From Campanula takesimana (taxonomy: Eukaryota > Streptophyta > Magnoliopsida > Asterales > Campanulaceae), in the NCBI GenBank assembly GCA_026119855.1, contig JAOWBW010000180.1, forward strand, positions 1,364,001 through 1,428,000: a stretch of 64,000 bases of DNA, written 5' to 3'. The notes beneath the pieces were generated by a model that was given only the letters and a program-made list of their open reading frames with translations, made no database searches and had not been told where the DNA came from. Below are positions 21,251-32,163 of the stretch, piece after piece; the stretch's first letter is position 1, and each line of letters starts with the position of its first letter. The position numbers and the translations under genes were made by a program.

Positions 21251-22339
21251 AAGGGGTTTTTGTATTCAAAGGTAACGAATATGTCAGTCAAAATAGCGCT
21301 AAGGGCAAAGGGAATATCTAAAATAGAAGGGCAACAAAGGGAAATGTACCAGGGGTAAAACTGAAATTTTGCATGTGGAGGCAAAGATGATGAATTGTTA
21401 TGGAGTCGCAAACGGGATGAACTCTCAAGGAGTCATGAAGGTGATAGACTCTCAGGGAATCGCAGAAGTGATGGACTCTTGGGGAGTCGCAAAGGTGATG
21501 GACTCTCGGGGAGTCGCCAAGGTAAAGGACTCTTTGGTGAGCAAAGGACGACCACGGAAAGCGTAATGTTTGGAATCCGATTATCCTAATTTAGGAGGGG
21601 ATGAGGCTACGAGCCATTGAGACCAAGGTGTTAGGTAAGGGACATTTTTCTTGGTTGCCTAGAGGTAGGACCTAAGGCTCCTTTAAGGAAAGGGAATAAG
21701 GAAGATGGTGGTCTCCTAATCTTGAGATAGGGATGCCAAAGATGTCACGGCTTCTTGGTCTTTAGATTATGTCTTGGAGATACTGTGGGTTTCCTAGGCT
21801 TACAGGCTAGGGATAGGAGTTTATTTAAGCATGAGGAGAGTATTCTATCCTAGTCTTAGTGCTAGGGCTTGGAAAGGTTGAGGTTTGGGAACTTCCTAGA
21901 TGTTAGGGTTTCGAACAAGGGTTTGGAAACTGGTGTTTAAGGACCATGACTCTCCTAGGTTTGGGACTAGGGTTTAGGAATTTCCTAGGTCTAGGAGGCT
22001 AGGGCTTGGAGTTGTGGTAGGCTCAGAGGTTGCAAAGGCGTTGGCTTTTAGACATAAGGCTGGGAGTTGGAAAGGTTGTGACTTCTTAGGCTTGAGACCA
22101 TGGACCGTTGGGAAGAGGGATTGCTTTTGTGGAAGGTCCACTAAGCTTGATGTTAGGGTTCACCATTTTTTGGGATTGGTGACTATGGCTTGGAAATGTT
22201 CATGGTAACCTAGGCTTTGGGCTAGGTTTTAAGGCTAAGGACTGTAAACTTCCTATATTTTGAGACTAAGGTGAAGGAATTTCCTAGGTCTAAGACTAGG
22301 GTTTGAAGGGAATGTTGAATCTTAGGCTTGATGATAGAG
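21251..22339. other. Non-coding Tat-C interior, CTAGG-rich start
   Basis: It has short duplicated phrases such as GGAGTCGCAAAGGTGATGGACTCT at about 21400-21540, and scattered CTAGG and TAGGGTTT words. No gene is seen. Confidence 0.5.
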
Positions 22340-23190
22340 TTTAAAGAGGATAATTTCTACCTAGGCTTGAGGCTAGGGTTTTAGAAAGAGTGCGACTACC
22401 TAGGTTAGAGGCTAGGGTTTAGAGCGAATGCGACTACCTAGGCTCGAGGCTAGGGTTTAGAGCGAATGCGGCTTCCTAGGCCTGAGGCTAGGGTTTATTA
22501 AGTTTTGGATAGGGCATTGTATCCTAGGTTTTGGGTTAAGGTTTAATAAGACGGGGGATTAAGATTGTAAATCTCCTAGGTTTCGAGACTAGGGTTTCGG
22601 GAATTTGGAAATGATGTTGCATGCGGGGCTTTGGAAATTCCCTAGAACTTGGGCTAGGGTTAAAGAGGATGTTTCGGTTTCCTAGGCTTAAGGATATGTG
22701 ACTACCTAGGTTTGAGGCTAGGGTTTGGGGAGAACGCGACTTCCTAGGTTTGAGGCTAGGGTTTGGAAAGAATATCGACTACCTAGGCTTGAGGCTAGAG
22801 TTTGGAGGGAATGTGACTACCTAGGCTCGAGGGTAGGGTTTAGGAAGGATGTGGCTTCCTAGGATCGAGGCTAGGGTTTAAGAAGGATGTAACTTCCTAG
22901 GCTTTAGGCTAAGGTTTGGAAGGATGTAATTACCTAGGCTCTAAGTTAGGGTTCGGAAGGGATGTAACTACCTAGGCTCGGGGCTAGGGTTTAGGAAGGA
23001 TGTAATTACCTAGGCTCTAAGTTAGGGTTTGGAAGGGATGTAACTACCTAGGCTCGGGGCTAGGGTTTAGGAAGGATGTAATTACCTAGGCTTGAGGCTA
23101 GAGTTCAGAGAGAATGATATGACCACCTAGGCTTGAGGCTAGGGTTTAGGAAGGGTGTAGCTACCTAGGATCAAGGCTAGGGTTTGGAGA
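22340..23190. repeat. Degenerate CCTAGG...GGCTAGGGTTT array
   Basis: About sixteen imperfect units of roughly 45-60 bp combine CTACCTAGGCTTGAGG with GCTAGGGTTTAGG and a GGATGTAAC-like linker. The TAGGGTTT word resembles the plant telomere repeat but never occurs in tandem heptamers. Confidence 0.75.
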
Positions 23191-25022
23191 CCGAAAGCAT
23201 TTGAAGGTTTGTCTTGGTTTAGACCGAGCAAGTTTGAGGTCTAAGAGTGTTGCGGTTTGGGGCAAATGAGCTTGATACCTCGTGGCTGGATAGGCTCGAT
23301 AGATTAGACCTAGGCTAAAGTTCTAGGGTTTAGCTAGGGTAAGACTCAGACATGTGTTAAGGAGACCGGGGCCTAATGGAATGGTAGGCGTGAGATCTAG
23401 GAGATCGAAGGCTAGGCAGGGTAGCGTTGGGACATAAGGCTTTCAAGCGGTAAGTCTTTTGTCCTAGAGAAACCGCGTTATGGATTAGGACCAAGCAGGC
23501 TTGAGGTCGGCCAAGGAGCAATGGATTGGGATTGGATGATCCTAGTACCTAATACGCATGTCGGGCTTGGATCCTAGAGTGTTTGAAAGTTTAGGCTAGG
23601 TGCGAACCGTAGGTGCAGGAAATGGTTTTGGATATATGACCATGTTGGCGCTTTAGGTAAAGGGATTGAGTATCCAAGACTTTGCTTGAGTACAATAGGT
23701 ACCTTAAGTTGGATTGGGTATGCTTTGGTCTCGCGTGACCAAGCTCGTTCGGCGATTGCAAAGGTGGGTTTGGTATGGGACTAAAGGTGTTAAGCGCATG
23801 ATTTTTGACTGGACGGGTTTTGATATCTTTATGGCATATCACGGTACGCGGGAGGTCCTATGCGTTCGAGCACGTTTGAGGTTTGGACTCGTGGGGAAGA
23901 AAGGTTTGAGATCCATGGAGTTCAAGGGTGGACCTTGTAGGTGGTGAGGTTTAGACTCGGCTCGGATTAAGTAGGTTAGAGACCTAAGTGGTTGAAGATC
24001 AGACTAGGAAGTCTTTTGAAGCTAAGGAGTGGCACTAGGTTTAAAAGTGGCAGGGCCATGGTTTGGGTATGACAGTATGCGTAGATGGCATTGTTTTGGT
24101 TGGACCAAGCAGGCTTGGGAACTAAAGAGTTCTAAGGGTCGACATCTAAGGTTATAGACCTAGAGGGTAGACAGTTTTGTGATCTAAAGGGTTTAGGAGT
24201 TGAGACCTAAGGTGTGAATCGGATATGCTAGAGACCTATAAGGTAGGTGTTTGGCGGCCTTGCATGGACTTGGGATCTAAGGGATAGTTCAATAGGTTAG
24301 ACTGGGTAGACCTAAGAGGTTGGACCTAAGAGGATAGGGGAGACATAGTCTGGACAAGGTAAGGATGAATATATATTGGTAGGTTTGGGATCTAAGAGAT
24401 CAGGTAGACTCGAGACCAGTAGGTTCGGGACCTAATGGGTCATTCTAAGGATTTGGATTCGGTAGACTGGCTTAAGGCTTGAGGTTTTGGGTAAGACTGG
24501 TTTGAGGCTTTTAGGAGTCCCGCTACTAACTTATGGAGGGTCGAGCTAAGGGGTTATGGTGTAACCTATGTAAGACTGACCGGGTAGGTGCGGGACCTAA
24601 GGTTTTGAATCAATTCAGATTGGGACGTAAGGGTATCCTATTGTGTAGGAAATAGGGTGAAGGACCGAGTCGGTTCAAGAATCACAAAGATGGGTCTCAG
24701 AGTGGACCGAGGAGGTTTATACAAATTTTATAGAGACCGAGAGTGCGGGTTTATAAACAAAGTGTCGTGGAAGAGAAAACTTTTGAAAGTGTTATGACTT
24801 TATAAAGATGCCTTATAATTAATTATGATTCTAATCAATCCAAATAGGTCGTCGCGTGCCGAGTTTGACGATGAGGGGTGCCCTTCTTCTAAGTGTATCC
24901 TTGTTGGGACCTCGGTATTCTCCGAGAAAATACATAGTCGACCCATTCTGTTGGGGAAGCCCCAGTTCGATAAGGGTGTAGAGCGGGGTATCCTACCTCC
25001 TTTAAGACGCACCCTTTTTTCT
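23191..25022. other. Low-complexity Tat-C interior
   Basis: G-rich plus-strand sequence is built from words such as GACCTAAG, TAGGTTTGG and AAGCAGGCTTGAGG, with no fixed period. Open stretches here have no recognisable motif. No gene is seen. Confidence 0.5.
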
Positions 25023-26083
25023 GCCTAGACCGCCCTTTCGGGTTTTCAATCTAGCGGGCATCTCTTTTGCGTCATCTTTTTCTTTTTTTTTTTTTTTTTT
25101 TTTTTTTGAAATCATTCAGTCGACTCAAAAAAGGAAAAATAATTGTTTAAACATGTGGGGGCATTTTGGTGATAGTGAGAGGGAGAGAGAGATAGTACTC
25201 GCATTTTGACTCTTTGGACAATTGAGTGTATACAAAAGGAAGGAAGCCCCTGCTTGACAGAAAGTAAATGTTTAGCTCTTTCCTAGATTGTAGAACAGAA
25301 GACTTGTCGAGACATTTGAAAATTGTTTTATTCAAGATTCTCATTTGATTGCTCGAGAATGGACCTCGTTGATTAGTTAATGAGTTATGGTTAATTGTTA
25401 AACAAGTAGCCTCAAATTAATAAATGTTTTGATCAATTGTGAGTGAAGAAGTCAGGAGTAGAAATATGGGGGAAGAGAGAAGAGAAAGAAAATTGGCTCG
25501 AGGTGGGTTGTGTATATTTTGGACCGAACCGGGAGGTTGCCTACGTTTTCCTCAAGGTGAGGAGCTCAGGTCCGCGTAGTTCGGGGATGACCCACTTGAC
25601 GATGGTGTCGGGTTTCAGTGGGTATGTGTGGGAGGAAAGAAAGGAAAGAAAGTTGGCCCAAGGTAGGTTATGTTTGGCTTTGAGTGGTCGCCCGGTTGAC
25701 GATGAATTTGGGTTTTGAGTTTAGGGTGTGAGGTTCGTTTGAGGTGAGTTGTTCTTTGTAGCTCATTGCGGTGGATTACACCTTTGTAGTTGTTGCAGTG
25801 GATTGCTCCATCGTAGTTATCATGGGTTGCTGCCGTTTATCTACTTTGTAAGGAAAGAAAGGAAAATAGAACATTTGAGGTGAAAAGAAAATGAGACTTT
25901 TACTTTTCTATGGTGATAGCCCCCTTCTATTTTCTTTCTTTATTTTTTTTTATTTTATCTCTTTGTGCACACCCTTTTTTTTTGCCTAGGCCGCCCTTTC
26001 GGGTTTTCAACCTAGCGGGCTTCTTTTTGTGCGATGCTCTAACTTTTGCCTAGGTCGCCCTTTTGGGTTTCATCCTAGCGAGC
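25023..26083 (-). other. Three pol-end boxes and one CTACG box in Tat-C
   Basis: Pol-end boxes lie at 25023-25059, 25984-26020 and 26048-26083 (GCCTAGRCCGCCCTTTCGGG and relatives). A CTACG box lies at 25539-25579 and a T-run at 25081-25107. In Tat-B and Tat-D these boxes flank the convergent pol and cargo ends. Here they remain although both genes are gone. Confidence 0.55.
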
Positions 26084-26954
26084 CATATTTTTTTTATATT
26101 TGTACGTGAAACATTGGGCAAGACAAGCCCCTAGTTTACTTTCGCCTCTCTCGATTGTGAGGTAGCTTCCTTATAGTTCAAGCGGCCTTTTGCTGGCGGC
26201 GGGCATCCTAGCCCCTTGATTTTCACCGGTAGAGCTCCATTGGATTATCACGTGCACCAGCGAATGACTTCGTGCACTTGTCTTATATTTGCGATGGAAT
26301 ACGGACAGCCCCAGTGTAACGGCATATAGTACTCATGATGGGAACAAACCAACCCTTTAAATTGTGGCAGCATGGATGTCTATTTGATGATGAGCAACCG
26401 CAGTCCATTCCTTTGTCACGACCTTATAAAGAGGGGTCTAATGGTGGGATGAGAGGCGTATGTGGATAGTGTATGGGAGAAGGTGTATATAGAGAGTGTA
26501 CATGAAGTATGTACAAGGGGTGAGTGTATAGAGAGAGTGTATGGGGGTAGAATGTAGAGAGAAGGGAAAGTGATTCGTTCATCCCAATTGATCGAAGCAT
26601 TTGTTATTTTGAGATTAATCGTTTACTTAGTTATGTGAATGGTTTGTGGGTCCATTTACCTTTTAATGAGTCGTCATTAATGAGTAAGATTAAGATTAAT
26701 TCATCATATAAAGATATAGCAATCAAGCGAAAATGGTGAATAAGACAATTTTCATGAAATTGATATATGCAAGCTTATGTCTCAAGTCTAGAGAGAAAAG
26801 AAAAGAAATAAAGACCTTTTTATTGGAACTAAAAGATTTAAACTGACTAGTCCGGGGTGGACTTTTACATAAAGAAACAAAAATCGTCCAAGGTGGACTT
26901 TTGACTAAGGACACTCTAGAACCTACGAAGACTGAATGACCCTTTTCTTTTCTT
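26084..26954. other. Tat-C spacer downstream of gag
   Basis: It contains GTGTATRGAGAGAGTGTA-like short repeats at about 26460-26560. Pol would be expected here in a complete element, and no RT or integrase motif is present in any frame. Confidence 0.5.
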
Positions 26955-27648
26955 TTATTTAAAGGAGGTAGCCCCAATTTCCTCTTTTGCCCATGCCCAT
27001 GTATTCCGTTGGCGGGTGATGGCTCCGCTGTCAATGAGGCTTTGAATCTTTCTCCTCAATTGGACGCAATCTTCGGTGTCATGCCCAATGTACTGGTGGT
27101 ATTGGCAGTGTTTGGAGGGATCCAAGCATTGCTTCACCCTACTTGGTTCATAGTTGATCAAAGGAGACAACTTGCCGGCTTGAACTAGACTTTTGAAGAG
27201 TTTGGCTAACGGCATACCTAAGTAGTCGAATTCGCGCTCGTCCTTCCTTTCACGAACTGTCTTTGAGGGTGATTTAGGTACCGGCACCCCTTGTTGATGA
27301 GTAGTCATAGGAGGCATCCCGACGGGGATAGTCTGTGGCGGCCCGTATGTTTGAGGAGCGTACGGGTGTTGACATTGAGCAAGAGGGAGAACCCGACTGA
27401 GGTAATCATAAACGCCACGAATGTCAGACAAATGGCGCCTCTCGATATCTCTTAGGGTCTTATGCATCTCCTTCTGAAAGTGTGTTTGCTCGTTGAGAAT
27501 GGCCTCGTTGAGAATGGCCTTAAAGTGGATTTCCATCGAGTGGCTTCGAAGATGCTTGCTTACTGAGAGCAGTACCGGTGTAGAGGATTGTCTCGGGATC
27601 TTGGGTAGCAGCTTCAGTTGCAACTTCGATGTTCCTTGCAGCCGACAT
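26955..27648 (-). pseudogene. Tat-C gag, internally shortened
   Basis: The minus strand starts MSAARNIEVATEAATQDPE at 27648. A frameshift near 27535 moves it to the frame ending at 26955. That frame holds a helical N-terminal part (HFQKEMHKTLRDIERRHLSD), a proline-rich linker, FDYLGMPLAKLFKSLVQAGK and a zinc-finger-like CQYHQYIGHDTEDCVQLRRK that matches the finger of Tat-B and Tat-D gag. The central capsid block that contains TLEGAAKDWY in Tat-D is absent. No protease follows. It probably cannot form particles by itself. Confidence 0.75.
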
Positions 27649-27795
27649 GATGCAAAACTCTATGTCATGAAAGAATTAGATTCGTATTTAATGATAAGGC
27701 ATCGTTATAAGAATCGTTTTTTTGGAAAAGAGTCAGTCTCCACATTTTTGAAATGCATTTTGGTAAAAAATTGAAAGTTTGACCGGGCCGAAGTT

Positions 27796-27857
27796 GCCTA
27801 CGTTCCCCTTACCATGAGAGAGTGGTCCCACACAATAAGAGGCTCAGGTCGCCGTAG
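27796..27857 (-). other. CTACG box upstream of Tat-C gag
   Basis: GCCTACGTTCCCC ... GGCTCAGGTCGCCGTAG, with a longer loop than the other copies. Confidence 0.45.
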
Positions 27858-27989
27858 TTCGAATCAAGTTAGACTTTTAAGAAGAGGTGAGAGATGACCA
27901 TAGGGGTCAAAAAGAGGGAGTTGACTCGGTCCTTGGTCAAGCATGGGTGAGGAAGACCTATAGGAGTTGGTTTTGATTGAGTAGGGTAT

Positions 27990-29055
27990 GGCTTGACCTA
28001 AATTTGACCTAAGGTTTGACCTAAGGTTTGAGACAAGAAGTGGTTCAAGCTAGGATGCGACTATAATGGTGGGTTGACCTAGATGGGTAAAGGATAGGTC
28101 GACCTAAATGAGAAGGGTTGGATTGACCTATATGGTGAATGAATCAAGATAGCGGGTTGTAGCGGTTTGCCTATGGGATGATCTAAGCGGGATGGACATG
28201 GTTTGACCTAGGAGGGTCTAAGGTTGACCTATTCGGGTTGGTGGATTAAGGAAGGTTGGAGATTGACCTAGATGGATCCAAGATAGGTAAGTCGATCTAA
28301 GCGGGTCACGGGGTGATCTTGGCGGGTCAAAGGTGAAGGGGTAGTTTTAACCTAAGACGGGCAGGTTGACCTAAATGGGTCAAGGATGGTGTGTGTACCT
28401 AAACGGGTTGACCTAGGCTGGTCTGGACGACGGTGGGTCAAGATGACGGTTTAACCTAAGCGGGTTAGGACCAAAGGTAATTGGGTTCACCTATGGAATC
28501 AAAGATTGACCTAAGAGGTCGAAAATGGATAAGGTTGGCCTAGGAGTCCAAGTTTGACCTAAGAGGTCGAAGGTGATTGGGTTGACCTAGGAGGTCAAAG
28601 GTTGACCTAAGAGGTCAACGGGTGATAATGTTGACCGAGGGGGTCAAAGGTTGACCTAAGAGGTCAAAGGTGATAAGATTGACCTAGGAGGATGAGGTTG
28701 ACCTAAGTGGTCAAGGGTTAACCTAAGAGGTCAGAGGTGATAAGGTTGACCTAGGAGGTCAAGGGTTGACCTAGGGGTCAAGGGTTGACCTAAGAGGTCG
28801 GAGGCGGATGACCTAGAAGGGTTGACCTAAGAGGTCGAGGGGTTGACCTAAGAGGTCGAGGTGATAGGGTAAAGGAGGTCCCGAAGGTGATAGGGTTGAC
28901 CTAGGAGGTCAAGGGTTGACCTAAGAGGTCGAAGGTGATAAGGTTGACCTAGGGGGTCAAAGGTTGACCTAGGGGTCAAAGGTTGAAGAGGTCAAAGGGT
29001 GGTAAGGTTGACCTAGGGGGTCAAGGTTGAGAAGGTTGACCTTCGAAGGTGAAGG
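27990..29055. repeat. GGTTGACCTAAGAGGTCAA array in the Tat-C 5' UTR
   Basis: Dozens of imperfect 20-45 bp units become more regular toward the right end. Each unit carries TTGACC and GGTCAA, so the array is a series of small dyads. TTGAC(C/T) is also the core of the plant W-box. There is no coding sequence. Confidence 0.85.
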
Positions 29056-29564
29056 GTAGACGATCCTGAGAACGGATGCGATGGATGCAGATGCAATTTT
29101 ATTTTGCGAAAAGTTTTGCATTTATTTACATCCTAAATGGGTGGTCCGAGGAGTGTCCTAATCTCTATGTGTGGGTTGACACGGGTTAGGTTAAAGGTTC
29201 CCACCGCTCGCGGAACGTACACGGTGAGTGGAGTAGACGAGTGACTCGAAAAATGTGAGGCAGTAGCGCACAAATTCCTGCACATCGAATACTCCGGGTA
29301 GTAGGGGACCTGTGCAGTGCTGACACGGACTAGTGGTAGTGTGTGGTAAAAACTAATTCTTTTTAGGGAGAAAAGAGAGAAGTTTTTAATGTTAGGATGA
29401 TGCAAATGCAATGCATGATAGAGAGAGAGAGAGATAGAGAATAATGTACAGGGAGCATGACAGAGTTTTGTTTGACCCTAATACTAAAGCGAAAATAACA
29501 AAGGTACAAGGATACAAGGTATATACAAAGTACAAGTATCAACAAAGTACAAGTATTAACATTG
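29056..29564. other. Unique Tat-C 5' UTR spacer
   Basis: It contains a short GA microsatellite (about 29420-29440). No gene is seen. Confidence 0.5.
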
Positions 29565-29998
29565 CGGGGTGCGCGGGTGCATGTGTAAACATGGCAAGTA
29601 TGTGAGGTGCATGTATAAACATGGCAAGTGTGTGCATGTGTAAACATGGCAAGTGTGTGTAGGGTGCATGTGTAAACATGGCAAGTGTGTGAGGTGCATG
29701 TGTAAACATGACAAGTGTGTGTGAGGTGCACGTGTAAACATGGCAAGTGTGTGCATATGTAAACATGGCAAGTGTGTGCATGTGTAAACATGGCAAGTGT
29801 GTGTAGGGTGCATGTGTAAACATGGCAGGTGTGTGTAGGGTGCATGTGTATATATGGCAGGTGTGTGTAGGGTGCATGTGTAAACATGAAAAGTATGTAA
29901 GGTGCGTGTGTAAACATGGCAAGTGTGTGCATGTGTAAACATGGCAGGTGTGTGCATATGTAAACATGGCAGGTGTGTGTGTAAACATGGCAAGCATC
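29565..29998. repeat. GTGCATGTGTAAACATGGCA minisatellite near the Tat-C PBS
   Basis: About fifteen units of 20-36 bp have the constant core TGTAAACATGGCAAGTGTGTG. They translate in three minus frames as HVYTCT/CHVYTC repeats. Being open in several frames is a property of the repeat and is not evidence of a protein. Confidence 0.9.
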
Positions 29999-30049
29999 AT
30001 GATGTAAACGAAAGTTAGACCCACTAAGTTTGAAAAAGTTTCAAAGCAG

Positions 30050-30067
30050 TCCCCAGCAGAGTCGCCA
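30050..30067 (-). other. Tat-C primer binding site
   Basis: The minus strand reads TGGCGACTCTGCTGGGGA one base inside the 5' LTR. The same PBS is used by Tat-B and, with one change, by Tat-D. From memory this type is assigned to tRNA-Arg in Ogre/Tat elements. Confidence 0.75.
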
Positions 30068-30068
30068 C

Positions 30069-31206
30069 TGTGAATACGTGTGTTTGTATTTGGGAATATT
30101 CATAGTAACATTAAAATTATGAGAGTCGCCATGCCGTTTTAATTATAGCCAAAACATTGAGAAAAAGCATGTTTAATGGGTTCGGGGGTCAAATTACAAC
30201 AAGAGAAGAATATTGGACGTTATCACTCCTATTGCCCGAATGATCGGTCTTTCTATCATGATGAATGTGTTAGTAGTGTGTTAGTGTTTGAGACCGGATC
30301 CGAAGATTGCCTACGTTCCTCTCAACGTGAGAAGCTCAGGTCAGCGTAGTTCGAGAAGAATTTAGAATAGGCAGAAGAATCGGGATCATGCATAATGAGG
30401 GAGGAATTACCTAAAGATTAGGGTTTAGAAGTAGTTCCTAGATCATCCTCGGGTTGATGAACCCTAGATCATCATTGGCTATGAAATAACATGTTAACAT
30501 GAAGATCGCAACCCTAAATATAGCATAAATAAGGTTTTAACCTAGAATATGATGAATATGCGAAGAACATATTATGAACATATGAATGTCATGCAAAGCA
30601 TATGAAGAAATATGTTAGGAACATGAATATTATGAAGAACACATGAATAAACATATTAAGAATATGAATATTAGGGATCTAAATTAATAATATGGCAAGA
30701 ACATGAAGAAAAAGTTAGAAAACTTACCTATGTTGGCAAGAAATAAACCTTGGATCTTCTTGAGTGTTTGAATGCTAATTAGAGAGCAAAATCGTGTTTA
30801 AGAACTCCAAAATTCGTACTTAGAGCTCTCAAAATCGGATCCTTAAACCAATAGCCTGGAGTGGTTTATATAGTAAACTGATGGGAGGATCTGATGGTCC
30901 AGATCATCCGGCGCAAGGTTGGCCGCCTGGCCATTGTTGAAGCCGGTTACAAGAGTGGCCGCGTGGCCAAGATCAACGCGGAGCAATGTTGGCCGCGTGG
31001 CCAAGGCTGCCGGCTGACTTGATTCTTAAGCTAGGGTTTCTGCATGGTTTTATAGTAACCCTAAGTTGCCTATTTTGATAGATTTTTCCATAAATGAGAT
31101 ATTTTTGGGAATCCGGGACAAGTCTTTGTAAGGTTTCTAATTCCTATAAAGTCCTTGTATATTTGGGAAAGTCCTAATAAACTCATTTTCAGGTCGGGTA
31201 CTAACA
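30069..31206 (-). repeat. Tat-C 5' LTR
   Basis: It is 1138 bp long, the partner of 18108-19245. The minus-strand TATA box is at 30865-30872, the GGCCGCGTGGCC motifs at 30921, 30957 and 30991, and the CTACG box at 30308-30348. The CCTGT duplication follows. Confidence 0.93.
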
Positions 31207-31460
31207 CCTGTCGGCGAAACTTTACCAATGACGTCTATTCCCCATGTAGAAAATGGCCAAGGGGATGCCATGGGGTATAACACGGACGGTGGTGCGTGTT
31301 GTAAGTTGGCATGTATCTGGCACTTATGGCATTTGTTAACCATGTTGGTGCAGTCCGCTTCCATTGTAGCCCAATAGTATCCTAGTCGGATGATTTTCTT
31401 TGCTAGCATATTACCATTCATGTGGGTTCCACAGACTCCTTGATGGACTTGGTCCATGAT
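31207..31460 (-). pseudogene. Tat-B integrase, N-terminal zinc domain
   Basis: The minus strand reads MDQVHQGVCGTHMNGNMLAKKI, LGYYWATMEADCTNMV, the HHCC finger end CHKCQIHANLQH, and WPFSTWGIDVIGKVSPTG, which carries the first catalytic Asp. The Tat-C insertion follows after Thr-Gly, and the reading continues at 18102. Joining the halves at the CCTGT duplication keeps the frame. Confidence 0.88.
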
Positions 31461-31528
31461 TTCTACGGCTTCGTGCTCATCGGCACAGAGTAGACACTAC
31501 TCGTGGTGCTTCTTATAGAGGCGATCAC

Positions 31529-32161
31529 CTATGATAACAAATTGGGCGGAAGCCGTTTGAGGGCTATCTTCGCTTTAGGTGACGCGTCTGATGGGAATAT
31601 TCCGTCTAGGAGGAAACGCCATATATCATAATAGCAAGGTTTGTTGTCCAAGGTATTCACAGAGTCACACTCTTCTTTGTAGTCTATGATTGAGTAATAA
31701 GCAGGAGTCGTTCGCCTCGCGACTCTAAAGGTTTTAACCTCAGTCCATTCGGGTATTTTAACAAGCGATGCTAGCATGGCTAGCGAGTCTGCTAAGCGGT
31801 TCTTATCTCTAGGAAGATAGTAGAAAGTGACCTCTCTGAACTGTTTGACCAAGTCTTGGAGATGGTCGTTATATTTCTGGAGTGTAGGATCTTGTACCTT
31901 CCACTTCTTGAGTAACTGATAGATTATAAGTTGTGAATCTCTGTACACCTCTAGTTCGGTCACATTTCTTTCTAAGACTGCTTCAAGCCCCGCTATGCAA
32001 GCTTCGTACTCGGCAATATTGTTAGTGGCCTCAAAGTCAAGGCGGATTGCAAGTAGAGTGTAGAAATCTGAGGGATCTACTAGTAATATGCCAATGCCAT
32101 ATCCCCGTTTATTGGCAGCGCCATCGAAAAATAATTGCCACTTATTTTCTGCTATTGACAT
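31529..32161 (-). pseudogene. Tat-B second (archaeal-type) RNase H and linker to integrase
   Basis: It begins QLFFDGAANKRGYGIGILLVDP, with the Asp of the RNase H fold. EATNNIAEYEACIAGLEAVLE (Glu) and LEVYRDSQLII (Asp) follow, and YYLPRDKNRLADSLA ends the domain. This extra RNase H after the gypsy one is a marker of Tat elements. A frameshift near 32190 separates it from the preceding RNase H, and further stops follow 31529. Confidence 0.85.
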
Positions 32162-32163
32162 GA

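Larger units (their letters stand above)
18108..31206 (-). mobile_element. Tat-C: young gag-only (pol-less) Tat element full of tandem arrays
   Basis: Both LTRs are 1138 bp (18108-19245 and 30069-31206) and differ at about five positions by eye. Perfect CCTGT target duplications lie at 18103-18107 and 31207-31211, and the insertion is within the Tat-B integrase gene. On the minus strand the order is LTR, PBS, two tandem arrays, a truncated gag, pol-end boxes, a CTAGG-rich zone, a 138-bp array, polypurine tract and LTR. There is no RT, RNase H or integrase. It must have moved with proteins from a relative, so it is a large non-autonomous derivative. Confidence 0.92.

Noticed and set aside
22340..23190. 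Interstitial telomere
   Set aside because: TAGGGTTT occurs once per 45-60 bp unit and never as tandem heptamers.
23714..23947. Plus-strand open frame in the G-rich zone of Tat-C
   Set aside because: Its composition is explained by the local low-complexity sequence. No domain is recognisable.
24800..25028. Open frames on both strands near 24.9 kb
   Set aside because: Short, without motifs, inside the non-coding part of Tat-C.
29363..30024. Three overlapping minus-strand open frames rich in HVYTCT repeats
   Set aside because: They are different frames of one minisatellite. A repeat unit lacking stops stays open in several frames, and there is no independent sign of coding.
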